A DNA stretch of 7,687 nt from Actinocrinis sp035650855 (GCF_035650855.1 NZ_DASRGV010000344.1:1-7687); one strand, 5' to 3'. Positions 1-4,556 are shown, counted from the stretch's first letter. Numbers and translations: made by a program. The notes: a model not told the origin generated them from the sequence alone.

Positions 1-2
1 TC

Positions 3-176
3 ATCTCCGACGCCGGCCACGACACCTGGGGCAGCCAAAGCGAATGGCAGCACACCGACACGCTCATCGACCTCGACCACTACGCGGAAGAGGTCCCCGT
101 GCCCGGACGAGCCAGACACGAGGCCTCGGTGAACAGGCCCGAGTGTGGGCGCCAGCTGGGACAATGGACGGCATGA
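3..176 (+). CDS. Partial hypothetical protein (C-terminal part)
   Basis: Open from the left edge of the window to a TGA at 174-176. Only the last 57 residues are present and the start lies outside. This frame has ordinary protein composition (acidic and aromatic residues such as DTWGSQSEWQHTDTLIDLDHY) and mostly G/C third positions, whereas the overlapping frames are arginine/proline-rich. The last 20 or so residues are less convincing by codon use. Its stop overlaps the ATG of the next gene as ATGA, which fits the chain-like layout that follows. No family is recognised, and no membrane segment or metal-binding cysteine pair is visible in the visible part. The frame choice is direct from sequence; no function can be given. 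Confidence 0.6.
   Translation: MSDAGHDTWGSQSEWQHTDTLIDLDHYAEEVPVPGRARHEASVNRPECGRQLGQWTA
160..165 (+). promoter_or_regulatory. Possible -10 box (GACAAT) ahead of the gene at 173
   Basis: GACAAT ends 7 nt before the ATG at 173 and resembles GACACT ahead of the GTG at 5259 (both run into TGG). The spacing would suit a leaderless actinobacterial transcript. No convincing -35 hexamer is seen at 16-19 bp, and the site lies inside the upstream coding region, so this is a weak call. Confidence 0.2.
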
Positions 177-376
177 CCGACATCGCGACCGAGCCCGTCA
201 CGCACGTCGAGAAACACGACGCCCGAGGCCGCCCCACCGGCCACGCCCTATGCGACCGCGGCGACGGCACCTTCCCCGGCGGGCTGCTCGCCCACAACAG
301 CGGCAACGCGACCTGCGAGGCGTGCGCCGACTGGGAACCCGACGACAACGAGGACAACGAGGACAACGAGCCGTGA
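173..376 (+). CDS. Small hypothetical protein with acidic DNE-repeat tail
   Basis: A 67-aa protein starting MTDIATEPVT. The ATG overlaps the preceding stop as ATGA. An in-frame ATG at 164 is an alternative start (MDGMTD). Upstream extension to 44 is arginine-rich and sits in the shadow of the previous gene, so it is rejected. The middle carries a single cysteine (LCDRGDG) and then a CEAC pair near residue 45, with a histidine between (LLAHNSG), which could together form a small metal site. The last 14 or so residues are DDNEDNEDNEDNEP-like, encoded by three perfect 9-bp repeats. A GTGA overlap links it to the next gene. No family is recognised. It is likely a small soluble acidic phage protein; function unknown. 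Confidence 0.65.
   Translation: MTDIATEPVTHVEKHDARGRPTGHALCDRGDGTFPGGLLAHNSGNATCEACADWEPDDNEDNEDNEP
344..370 (+). repeat. Three tandem copies of GACAACGAG
   Basis: A perfect 9-bp unit is repeated three times at the 3' end of the gene at 173-376 and encodes (Asp-Asn-Glu)x3. The repeat is in frame, so copy-number change would lengthen or shorten the acidic tail without a frameshift. Confidence 0.9.
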
Positions 377-707
377 AGACCGTTTTCGACCTGTACCACT
401 GGCCGCACCCCGACGCCGCAGCCGAGATCACCTACGGCTACCCGACCGCCGAAGCCGCAGCCGAAGCCACCGGCAGCACAGCGTACGCATGGCACCGCAC
501 CGCGAACGGCGACGGCTGGCTGCTCGACGCGACCTTCGACGCCGCGCGGCCGACCGGGAACGCGACACCGTCATCGGCCACCTACTCGACCAGATCGAAG
601 CCACCGAGCGGCAGGCGGCCGAGAACGCCGCAGCCACAGTGTCAGTCACGCAGGGGCTCGTGGACTTGTTCGCCCAACACCTTGACGAAGGCGACGACGA
701 TGACTGA
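373..707 (+). CDS. Hypothetical protein, apparently frameshifted near 541-555
   Basis: Translation starts at GTG 373 (VKTVFDLYHWPHPDAAAEIT), overlapping the previous stop as GTGA. The first 57 or so codons, to about 543, read like real protein (tyrosine-rich start, GDGWLLDATFDA). After that the frame turns arginine/serine/proline-rich and would run on unstopped to 903, while the -1 frame becomes protein-like (DRERDTVIGHLLDQIEATER, then an acidic LDEGDDDD end). That frame stops at TGA 705-707, inside the start of the next gene, in the same ATGACTGA junction used elsewhere here. The simplest reading is one gene of about 111 aa with one base missing near GCCGCGCGGCCGACC. I see no slippery heptamer. 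The only upstream ATG in the second frame (489) lacks a ribosome-binding site and gives an arginine-rich N terminus. Family unknown; the second half looks helical and charged. Confidence 0.55.
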
Positions 708-903
708 CGCCGCTAGCCCGGCCGAGGACGGCTGGTTGGATCTCGGCTACACGCCCGGCCCTACCGAACTGCACCCGGACGCGGTCGGCGTGCGCATGTG
801 CGCGAAGCCCGCACCGCCGTACACGTGGGCCGATGAAGCAGCCGTCGAGGGCGCGTTCCACGTCACCGTGCGACCCCGGGTAAAGGAGAGCGGCGATGCC
901 TGA
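700..903 (+). CDS. Small hypothetical protein
   Basis: A 67-aa protein beginning MTDAASPAEDGWLDLGYTPG. The ATG is preceded by GAAGG at 686-690, about 9 nt upstream, and overlaps the upstream stop by 8 nt (ATGACTGA). It lies in the same frame as the N-terminal part of the gene at 373, so without the frameshift there the two would read as one fusion. A single cysteine (RMCAKPAPPYTW), a central proline-rich stretch and a basic C-terminal end (RPRVKESGDA) are seen. No transmembrane segment. Its last codons hold the AAAGGAG ribosome-binding site of the next gene. Family not recognised; the start and frame are well supported. Confidence 0.7.
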   Translation: MTDAASPAEDGWLDLGYTPGPTELHPDAVGVRMCAKPAPPYTWADEAAVEGAFHVTVRPRVKESGDA

Positions 904-1420
904 CGTGGCGGGCGACCTCGACCGTGACGAGACGGACGTCCCGTTCTTCTTCGCGAACTACAGCGACTACCCGCTCCCGCCGGAGCGCCCGGTGCTGGAA
1001 CTGCCTGCGGACCCCAGCGTGTTGTTCGGTGCCACGAGATGCCGGTGCTCGCTCACACCGGTCGTACCGCCGCCCGACCTGCTTGTCACGGTCACGGCGC
1101 AGGCCAACGAACTGCAACGCGCCTTCACGGCCATGGGCGCGGCACTGGCGCCGCTCGCCGAACAGGCGCACCGGGCCGTGGCCGCGATCGGGCGTGCGGC
1201 CCGTCCTGGCGGCACCGCCGAGCTGGAGGACGCGGCAGACGCGGACTGGCCGGCGGAGTCCGCGGTGTGCTGCCACGTGTGCGGCCCCGACCCCGGCCAC
1301 CGCTGCGACGCGCGGGCGACCACCAGCATCACGCACCCGCTGCCGTCCGGCGGGAAACGCACCCTGCCCCTGTGCGACCCCTGCCACGCCGCCGAGACCG
1401 CGGAGGTGGCACGTGCCTGA
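896..1420 (+). CDS. Phage-type protein with C-terminal zinc-ribbon-like cysteine pairs
   Basis: A 174-aa protein, one of the longer ones in the chain. Start ATG 896 follows AAAGGAG (882-888) with good spacing and overlaps the upstream stop by 8 nt (ATGCCTGA). Three parts are visible. An acidic and aromatic N terminus (PFFFANYSDYPLPPERP) is followed by a CRC dipeptide near residue 50. A helical, alanine-rich middle spans about residues 60-110. A C-terminal part has C126-HV-C129 and C160-DP-C163 with H164 next to the second pair and an intervening GHRCDA and LPSGGKRTLPLC. Two CxxC pairs about 30 residues apart fit a zinc-ribbon or treble-clef fold. Similar C-terminal arrangements are, from memory, common in small actinophage proteins. 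DNA, RNA or protein binding would be a guess. Confidence 0.8.
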   Translation: MPDVAGDLDRDETDVPFFFANYSDYPLPPERPVLELPADPSVLFGATRCRCSLTPVVPPPDLLVTVTAQANELQRAFTAMGAALAPLAEQAHRAVAAIGRAARPGGTAELEDAADADWPAESAVCCHVCGPDPGHRCDARATTSITHPLPSGGKRTLPLCDPCHAAETAEVARA

Positions 1421-1643
1421 CCTGGCGAGAGACCCGGCATCACTGTTCGGCCGCCTGCCGACCGTCACGGTCGGGCAGGAGCCGACTGCCGCACACGCGC
1501 TCGTCCTGGACGCCCACCGGCGCGCGAGGGGCCTGCTGCCGTGGCTGCGACGCGAACCCGGGTCACCGCTCACACCGCGCGCGGCCGAGGTCAACGAGGC
1601 CGTTACCTGGTGGAACGAATGGCAGGACGGGGGAGCGGCATAA
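1413..1643 (+). CDS. Small hypothetical protein
   Basis: A 76-aa product starting at GTG 1413 (VPDLARDPASLFGRLP). The ribosome-binding site GGAGGTGG at 1402-1409 lies in the last codons of the upstream gene, and the start/stop overlap is GTGCCTGA. The body is helical and basic (HALVLDAHRRARGLLPWLRR) and ends with a tryptophan-rich amphipathic segment (AVTWWNEWQDGG). It has no cysteines and no membrane span. The stop TAA at 1641-1643 directly abuts the next start GTG 1644, a touching rather than overlapping junction. The family is not recognised. The tryptophan cluster near the C terminus could form an interaction surface, but that is only inference. Confidence 0.7.
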   Translation: MPDLARDPASLFGRLPTVTVGQEPTAAHALVLDAHRRARGLLPWLRREPGSPLTPRAAEVNEAVTWWNEWQDGGAA

Positions 1644-1829
1644 GTGGCCCGGTACCGTTTCCGCGGTCGCGTCCGCAAATCCCGGGACCGCTGGCTCGCG
1701 TGCATCACCTTCGACGGGGTCGAGCTGTCCGACCGGGCGCCCATTCCGTTCGACAACTGGCACGATGCCTTCGACAAGGCCCTGTGGCTGCGCGCGGGCA
1801 TCGCCGACTGGGCCCGGGAGAGTGGTTGA
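1644..1829 (+). CDS. Small basic/aromatic hypothetical protein
   Basis: A 61-aa protein starting at GTG 1644, immediately after the upstream TAA, with a G-rich Shine-Dalgarno (GGGGGAG, 1629-1635). The N terminus is strongly basic (ARYRFRGRVRKSRDRW), followed by a beta-like stretch (LACITFDGVELSDRAPIPF) and an amphipathic helix (DNWHDAFDKALWLRAGIADW). This pattern of basic strands followed by a helix is seen in small nucleic-acid-binding phage proteins, but no motif here proves it. One cysteine only. Its final codons hold GGGAGAG, the likely ribosome-binding site for the next gene. No family name can be given. Confidence 0.7.
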   Translation: MARYRFRGRVRKSRDRWLACITFDGVELSDRAPIPFDNWHDAFDKALWLRAGIADWARESG

Positions 1830-1831
1830 TC

Positions 1832-2047
1832 GTGGGCTATCAGGAGATCGGTGTCATCCGGTGCCGGACACACGAATGCGACCTGCCCGGCGGCAACGGC
1901 CTGCCGCTGGTCGACGAGCGGGGCGCCCTCGTGGGTCTCATCGAGGGGCAGGTGATCCGCTGTGACTGCGGCCGGGCGTGGGTGTTGCGGTTCCGGGGCT
2001 GGCGGCGTGCCCGCTGGTGGACGGTACGGAGGGCGGCCCGTGCCTGA
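1832..2047 (+). CDS. Small cysteine-containing protein, possible zinc ribbon
   Basis: A 71-aa product when started at GTG 1832 (VGYQEIGVIRC). TTG 1826, which overlaps the upstream TGA, is an alternative adding two residues. GGGAG at 1816-1820 spaces better for GTG 1832. Cysteines fall as C11-x4-C16 and C44-x-C46, separated by about 28 residues that include a glycine-rich turn (DLPGGNGLPLVDERGALVG). Such paired cysteines suggest a metal-bound finger, though the spacings are not the classic CxxC. The C terminus is very basic and tryptophan-rich (RGWRRARWWTVRRAARA), typical of nucleic-acid or membrane-surface contact. The next gene starts with an 8-nt overlap (GTGCCTGA). Function unknown. Confidence 0.7.
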   Translation: MGYQEIGVIRCRTHECDLPGGNGLPLVDERGALVGLIEGQVIRCDCGRAWVLRFRGWRRARWWTVRRAARA

Positions 2048-2297
2048 CTTGGACGCGGAGATCCGGGCGAAGCTGGACGGTTGGCTCGACGATTTCTGCG
2101 GCACGTGGCGCGACGGCTGCCCGCACCGCGACCACGACGTCATGATCCGGATGCGCGCCGCCCTGATCGCGGTGCTCGACAAGCACCACAACGACGGCGA
2201 ACTGCACGTGTGCTACCAGTGCGAGGTGCCGTTCGAGATGGACGTGACGGTGCGCGCGATCGCGAAGGAACTCGGCGTGGAGGCGGACGGTGGCTGA
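2040..2297 (+). CDS. Small actinophage-type protein with CxxC and C-terminal helix
   Basis: An 85-aa protein from GTG 2040 (VPDLDAEIRAKLDGWLDD), with GGAGGG at 2028-2033 as ribosome-binding site and a GTGCCTGA overlap. Helices alternate with a C20/C27/H29 cluster, then a long helix (IRMRAALIAVLDKHH, residues 36-50), a C58-YQ-C61 pair, and a C-terminal helix TVRAIAKELGVE. The tail layout (helix, CxxC, then T-V/I-R-x-I-x-x-x-L-G) matches the gene at 2657-2893 and, from memory, a common family of small actinophage proteins in which a WPC motif usually precedes the last helix. Here the WPC is replaced by FEMD. The final EADGG residues are encoded by the Shine-Dalgarno region of the next gene. Probably a small metal-binding adaptor; no experiment-based role known to me. 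Confidence 0.75.
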   Translation: MPDLDAEIRAKLDGWLDDFCGTWRDGCPHRDHDVMIRMRAALIAVLDKHHNDGELHVCYQCEVPFEMDVTVRAIAKELGVEADGG

Positions 2298-2664
2298 CGT
2301 GATCGACGAACTCGCCGAGCAAGCCGCGCGAATCCGCCAAAGAGCGGCCCGAACCGCAGAGGGCAACGCGGCGATGTTCAACGACATCATCCGCATGCTC
2401 AACACCGCCGACCGGCTCATCGCCGACCTCAAGACCGAAGCAGCCCCCACCGAATGGATCGGACGCCACGGCATCGTTTACCCGCTAGACCGGGTCCTGG
2501 CCGGAGCGGACGGCGACCGGTGGAGGATGTTCGGGTGGCGCCCGGACCGGCTCACCCCGATCTTCGAGAACGTCAGCGCGGACGTGCACGGCTTGTGGAT
2601 CCTGGACTTGCAGGAGGTCGCCGACCGGTACGGGCCGCTGAGCGCGGAGGCGGGCGGTGGCTGA
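2290..2664 (+). CDS. Hypothetical protein with N-terminal coiled-coil-like helix
   Basis: A 124-aa protein from GTG 2290 (VADVIDELAEQAARIRQRAA). GGAGGCGG at 2279-2286 is the ribosome-binding site and the overlap is GTGGCTGA. Residues 1-50 form a long charged helix with heptad-like hydrophobics (IDELAEQAARIRQ, MFNDIIRMLNTADRLIADL), which suggests oligomerisation. Residues 55-115 look like a small alpha/beta domain (IVYPLDRVLAGADGDRWRMF, then LWILDLQEVADRYGPL). It has no cysteines, unlike its neighbours, which sets it apart from the paralogues on either side. The C terminus (SAEAGGG) carries the next gene's ribosome-binding site. Family not recognised. Confidence 0.75.
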   Translation: MADVIDELAEQAARIRQRAARTAEGNAAMFNDIIRMLNTADRLIADLKTEAAPTEWIGRHGIVYPLDRVLAGADGDRWRMFGWRPDRLTPIFENVSADVHGLWILDLQEVADRYGPLSAEAGGG

Positions 2665-2893
2665 CGACTGGCTCGCGCCGATCACCGACCCGCAGGACAC
2701 GCTCGACCGCCTGAAAGGCGCCGTCGCCGACGTGGTGGGCCTCCACCGGCCCGGCATGACCGTCTACGGCCGACAGGTGTGCGAGCACTGCTACGGCCTC
2801 GGCGACGTGGACCACGAGCTGGTGTATTGGCCGTGCGAAACCGTCCGCACCATCCGCAAGCGGCTCGGAATCAGGGAGGCCGACGGTGGCTGA
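2657..2893 (+). CDS. Small zinc-binding-type protein (CxxC...WPC-TVRTIRKRLGI)
   Basis: A 78-aa protein from GTG 2657 (VADDWLAPITDPQDTLDRLK), with GGAGGCGG about 6 nt upstream and a GTGGCTGA overlap. It has a helical first half (DRLKGAVADVVGLH), then C42-EH-C45, and WP-C60 leading into the helix ETVRTIRKRLGI (61-72). The cysteine/histidine set C42, H44, C45, H53, C60 could hold one zinc ion. I recognise this arrangement as frequent among small actinophage proteins, without a named function. It is the intact counterpart of the gene at 2040-2297, which keeps the CxxC and last helix but lacks the WPC cysteine. The EADGG tail is again written by the next gene's ribosome-binding site. Confidence 0.8.
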   Translation: MADDWLAPITDPQDTLDRLKGAVADVVGLHRPGMTVYGRQVCEHCYGLGDVDHELVYWPCETVRTIRKRLGIREADGG

Positions 2894-3074
2894 GCACGAA
2901 TGCCCCCGGTGGCAATGGACCTGGCGGCGCCTCGAAGTACGCCAATGCCCCGACTGCGGCATCTGGTGGAAAGCCCAGCCCGTCAGCCTCACCCGGGCCG
3001 GTGGCTGGCATCGGGCGAGCCGCCTAGACGTGTGGTGGGCCCGGCGGCGCGGTCGAATCGGAGTGGAGGCATGA
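2886..3074 (+). CDS. Small tryptophan-rich zinc-finger-like protein
   Basis: A 62-aa product from GTG 2886 (VAEHECPRWQWTWRRLEVRQ). GGGAGG at 2873-2878 is the ribosome-binding site and the overlap is GTGGCTGA. H4, C6, C21 and C24 (CPDCGIWW) make a plausible four-ligand zinc site. Seven tryptophans in 62 residues and a basic C terminus (WWARRRGRIGVEA) point to a compact protein with an aromatic surface. Small proteins of this look (starting like EHECPRW and holding C-x2-CG-x-WW) recur, from memory, in actinophages; function is unknown. The last codons (GTGGAGGCA) hold the Shine-Dalgarno of the next gene, whose ATG overlaps the stop as ATGA. Confidence 0.75.
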   Translation: MAEHECPRWQWTWRRLEVRQCPDCGIWWKAQPVSLTRAGGWHRASRLDVWWARRRGRIGVEA

Positions 3075-3256
3075 TGTCGCAATCCAAGCCTGACGCGGCG
3101 CGCTGCCCCCTGTGCTGCGACCACGGCATCCCACGCGACGGAACCCGATGGTGCGGCTGGTGTGACGACATCCACGAAGGCTACGGCGACGACTGCCGCA
3201 TCCCGCCCGACGAACCGATGTGGCTGTGCCCGCACGGCATCGGGAAGGACGTGTGA
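3071..3256 (+). CDS. Small cysteine-rich protein, probable zinc ribbon
   Basis: A 61-aa product starting ATG 3071 (MMSQSKPDAARC). The next codon, ATG 3074, is an equally possible start. Cysteines are at 12, 15, 16, 28, 31, 42 and 53: C12-PL-C15 and C28-GW-C31 are two canonical CxxC knuckles 12 residues apart, the hallmark of a zinc ribbon or rubredoxin-like knuckle pair. H18, H35 and H55 are extra possible ligands. The short tail MWLCPHGIGKDV may bring a further cysteine/histidine pair. The stop overlaps the next start as GTGA. It is one of a run of cysteine-pair genes (2886-3420) and could bind nucleic acid or a host protein, but nothing here proves it. Confidence 0.75.
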   Translation: MMSQSKPDAARCPLCCDHGIPRDGTRWCGWCDDIHEGYGDDCRIPPDEPMWLCPHGIGKDV

Positions 3257-3420
3257 GCGCAGTGATCAGGTGGCGTAGGCGGTGCCGGACCTGCGGGCGC
3301 CTCGTATGGTTCGGCCGCCGAGGCGGCGTGTGGCGCGACGCGCACGGGCGGCGCTCCGACGACTGGCTGGAACACTGGGCGTGCTGGGACGAGCGCGAAC
3401 GGAAGGCGGCCGGTGTCTGA
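3253..3420 (+). CDS. Small basic CxxC protein
   Basis: A 55-aa product from GTG 3253 (VSAVIRWRRRCRTCGRLVWF), overlapping the upstream TGA as GTGA, with GAAGG at 3244-3248. An earlier in-frame start in the track of this frame (from 3220) lies inside the upstream gene and lacks support. C11-RT-C14 sits in a strongly basic N terminus, with C44 and two histidines (H31, H41) later in the sequence as possible further ligands. This resembles half of a zinc finger followed by a charged helix (DERERKAAGV). The stop is inside the start of a 16-codon ORF (GTGTCTGA). Family not recognised; the coding call rests on codon use and junctions. Confidence 0.65.
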   Translation: MSAVIRWRRRCRTCGRLVWFGRRGGVWRDAHGRRSDDWLEHWACWDERERKAAGV

Positions 3421-3463
3421 CTTGGATACGGCGCTCAGCGTGGAGGCGACCGATGCCCCGTAG
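3413..3463 (+). CDS. 16-aa mini-ORF, probable translational coupler or gene remnant
   Basis: GTG 3413 begins VSDLDTALSVEATDAP and stops at TAG 3461-3463. It starts with the same 8-nt overlap (GTGTCTGA) as the full-length genes, and its first residues match the VPDLD start of the gene at 2040. Its codons contain GTGGAGGCG, the ribosome-binding site of the next gene, whose ATG (3453) lies inside it. It may be a leader that carries ribosomes across a 32-nt gap, or the remains of a deleted gene whose start and end junctions were kept. Too short for normal gene finders. Confidence 0.4.
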   Translation: MSDLDTALSVEATDAP

Positions 3464-3674
3464 ACGCCCCACGCTGCCCGGCCGCCTGTTCCTGTGGCTG
3501 CTCGACCAGGCATACCTGCACACCAGCGAACCCTGCTGGAAGTACAACGGCCTGGTCGCTGACGGCGAGGCTTCGGTGTGCGAGAAACCGCGCTGGCACT
3601 GGGACTCGCACATGTTCGACCGGGAGTCCGCGGTGCTCGCGGCATGGAAGGACGGCAACCCGGATGCCCGCTGA
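3453..3674 (+). CDS. Small hypothetical protein
   Basis: A 73-aa product from ATG 3453 (MPRRRPTLPGRLFLWLLDQA), with GGAGG at 3442-3446, 6 nt upstream. The N terminus is basic (RRRPTLPGR), followed by a hydrophobic stretch (LFLWLLDQAYL) that is too short and too charged for a membrane span. Two cysteines (C28 in EPCWKYN, C43 in SVCEKPRWHW) are 15 apart with nearby histidines (H22, H49, H53), so a metal site is possible but not typical. The stop at 3672-3674 lies 11 nt into the next gene (ATGCCCGCTGA), a longer overlap than the 8-nt type. Family unknown. Confidence 0.7.
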   Translation: MPRRRPTLPGRLFLWLLDQAYLHTSEPCWKYNGLVADGEASVCEKPRWHWDSHMFDRESAVLAAWKDGNPDAR

Positions 3675-3954
3675 CCTGGCGCCGCTCGACGACCCGACCT
3701 ATCAGCCGCAACATCCACCCGTAAACGGGCAGATCCCCGACGTCATCACCAAATGGGGCCCACGCTCCCAGGTCCGCTGGTTCCAGCGCTTCCGCACCGA
3801 ACTCGGGCCGCGGCGCGACTGGGAGTTGTTCTACTGCCACTCCGAGTACCACCGCGGTCTGTGCTGCACGTCATGCGAGGACGAAGGCTACGAGGGCGTG
3901 CGCGGTTGCGGTGACTACTGCTGCTGCCGGGACGGGAGGCTGGCTCGTGACTGA
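3664..3954 (+). CDS. Hypothetical protein with very cysteine-rich C-terminal third
   Basis: A 96-aa protein from ATG 3664 (MPADLAPLDDPTYQPQHPPV), with AAGGA at 3648-3652. The first half is proline-rich and has no cysteine. The second half packs eight cysteines: C58, C67, C68, C71, C82, C86, C87, C88. The pairing CC-TS-C and C-x3-CCC together with H59 and H63 would suit one or two zinc ions, or in principle a disulphide-rich fold, though there is no signal peptide. Residues 31-56 (WGPRSQVRWFQRFRTELGPR) are basic and aromatic. It overlaps the DUF6221 gene downstream by 8 nt (GTGACTGA). No family is recognised. Confidence 0.7.
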   Translation: MPADLAPLDDPTYQPQHPPVNGQIPDVITKWGPRSQVRWFQRFRTELGPRRDWELFYCHSEYHRGLCCTSCEDEGYEGVRGCGDYCCCRDGRLARD

Positions 3955-4366
3955 CCTGGCGTCCTGGTTGCGCGTCCAGTTCGACGAGGAACAGCGCCTC
4001 GCGGAACGCGCGATCAAGGCATCCGGCGGCCGCATCTGGACCGCCGACGAGAACGGGATCTTCCCGCAGGACGACCCGTCCAACCATCCCGGCGCGTTCC
4101 TCGCGGATGCCTACGGCTGCACCGATCCGGGGTATGGCTTCCATATCGCGCGGTGGGATCCGGCCCGGGTGCTCGCGGAGATCGACGCGAAACGGCGGAT
4201 CCTCGACCTGCACACCGGCGGCCACGAATGCTCCGGCTACGACCACCAGGGCGAGATCGACCGGTGCCGGTACTACCACGACTTCGAGATCTGCTCGACG
4301 GTGCGACTGGTGGCCGTGCCGTACGCGGGGCGCCCGGGATGGCAAGAACAGTGGGGCGTCGCGTGA
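3947..4366 (+). CDS. DUF6221 family protein
   Basis: A 139-aa protein from GTG 3947 (VTDLASWLRVQFDEEQRLAE), with GGGAGG at 3934-3939. Three blocks match what I know of DUF6221, a family common in actinobacteria and their phages. An N-terminal helix reads DLxxWLRxQxDEExRxA (residues 3-19). The core is HIARWDPARVLAEIDAKRRI (66-85). The C-terminal signature is VRLVAVPYAGRPGWQEQW (119-136). The length is near the usual 100-150. Between core and tail, C95, H89/H93, C107, H111 and C116 could bind metal. Family function is unknown. It ends the long plus-strand chain, and its stop is followed by 376 bp of non-coding DNA with phased repeats and a terminator hairpin. Confidence 0.88.
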   Translation: MTDLASWLRVQFDEEQRLAERAIKASGGRIWTADENGIFPQDDPSNHPGAFLADAYGCTDPGYGFHIARWDPARVLAEIDAKRRILDLHTGGHECSGYDHQGEIDRCRYYHDFEICSTVRLVAVPYAGRPGWQEQWGVA

Positions 4367-4378
4367 TCGGTCGGTAGC
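4365..4378 (+). repeat. Direct repeat copy 1 (GATCGGTCGGTAGC)
   Basis: Matches 13 of 14 bases of GATCGGCCGGTAGC at 4535-4548, exactly 170 bp downstream. Similarity continues with one gap into GTTCGGGATCG versus TGCGGGAACG. The first copy overlaps the stop of the DUF6221 gene. Confidence 0.75.
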
Positions 4379-4431
4379 GTTCGGGATCGTTCAGCGGTGT
4401 TCGCCCGTGTTCGGCAGTGCACCACCGAACA
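4379..4431 (+). repeat. Four GTTC motifs at exact 10-bp period plus inverted GAAC
   Basis: GTTC begins at 4379, 4389, 4399 and 4409, so all four face the same side of the helix. The last is in TGTTCGG (4408-4414), which has a perfect inverted partner CCGAACA (4425-4431) ten bases away. Such an array suggests a protein-binding site (repressor/activator operator or iterons), and it lies in non-coding DNA just after the plus-strand gene chain. Confidence 0.65.
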
Positions 4432-4534
4432 GCGCGATACTGGAGGCTGACCAGCCGACCAGCCCGTGGCCGCAGACGCTCTTGACTCGCAGCGGGAGCG
4501 CCGGACGCGAGATCGGGCCCCCGCGGGGAAGCGC

Positions 4535-4548
4535 GATCGGCCGGTAGC
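4535..4548 (+). repeat. Direct repeat copy 2 (GATCGGCCGGTAGC)
   Basis: Second copy of the repeat at 4365-4378 with one mismatch (C for T at the seventh base). It lies just 5' of the terminator hairpin. Confidence 0.75.
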
Positions 4549-4556
4549 TGCGGGAA

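Noticed and set aside
44..172. Longer start (ATG 44) for the gene at 173
   Set aside because: The added residues are arginine/histidine-rich and overlap the end of the upstream gene in another frame; ATG 173 has the usual ATGA junction.
538..560. Programmed -1 ribosomal frameshifting
   Set aside because: No X-XXY-YYZ slippery heptamer is present around the switch point and no clear downstream pseudoknot was seen; a lost base is simpler.
489..707. Independent gene starting at ATG 489
   Set aside because: No ribosome-binding site and an arginine-rich first 20 residues; only the part after about 552 looks coding, which fits a frameshift of the 373 gene better.
863..2191. 442-aa minus-strand open frame
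   Set aside because: It lies wholly antisense to five well-supported plus-strand genes with good ribosome-binding sites and linked junctions; its translation is arginine/alanine/serine-rich, as expected of a shadow frame in GC-rich DNA.
4365..4548. CRISPR array or insertion sequence
   Set aside because: Only two copies of a 14-bp repeat, no regular spacers, no transposase and no terminal inverted repeats.
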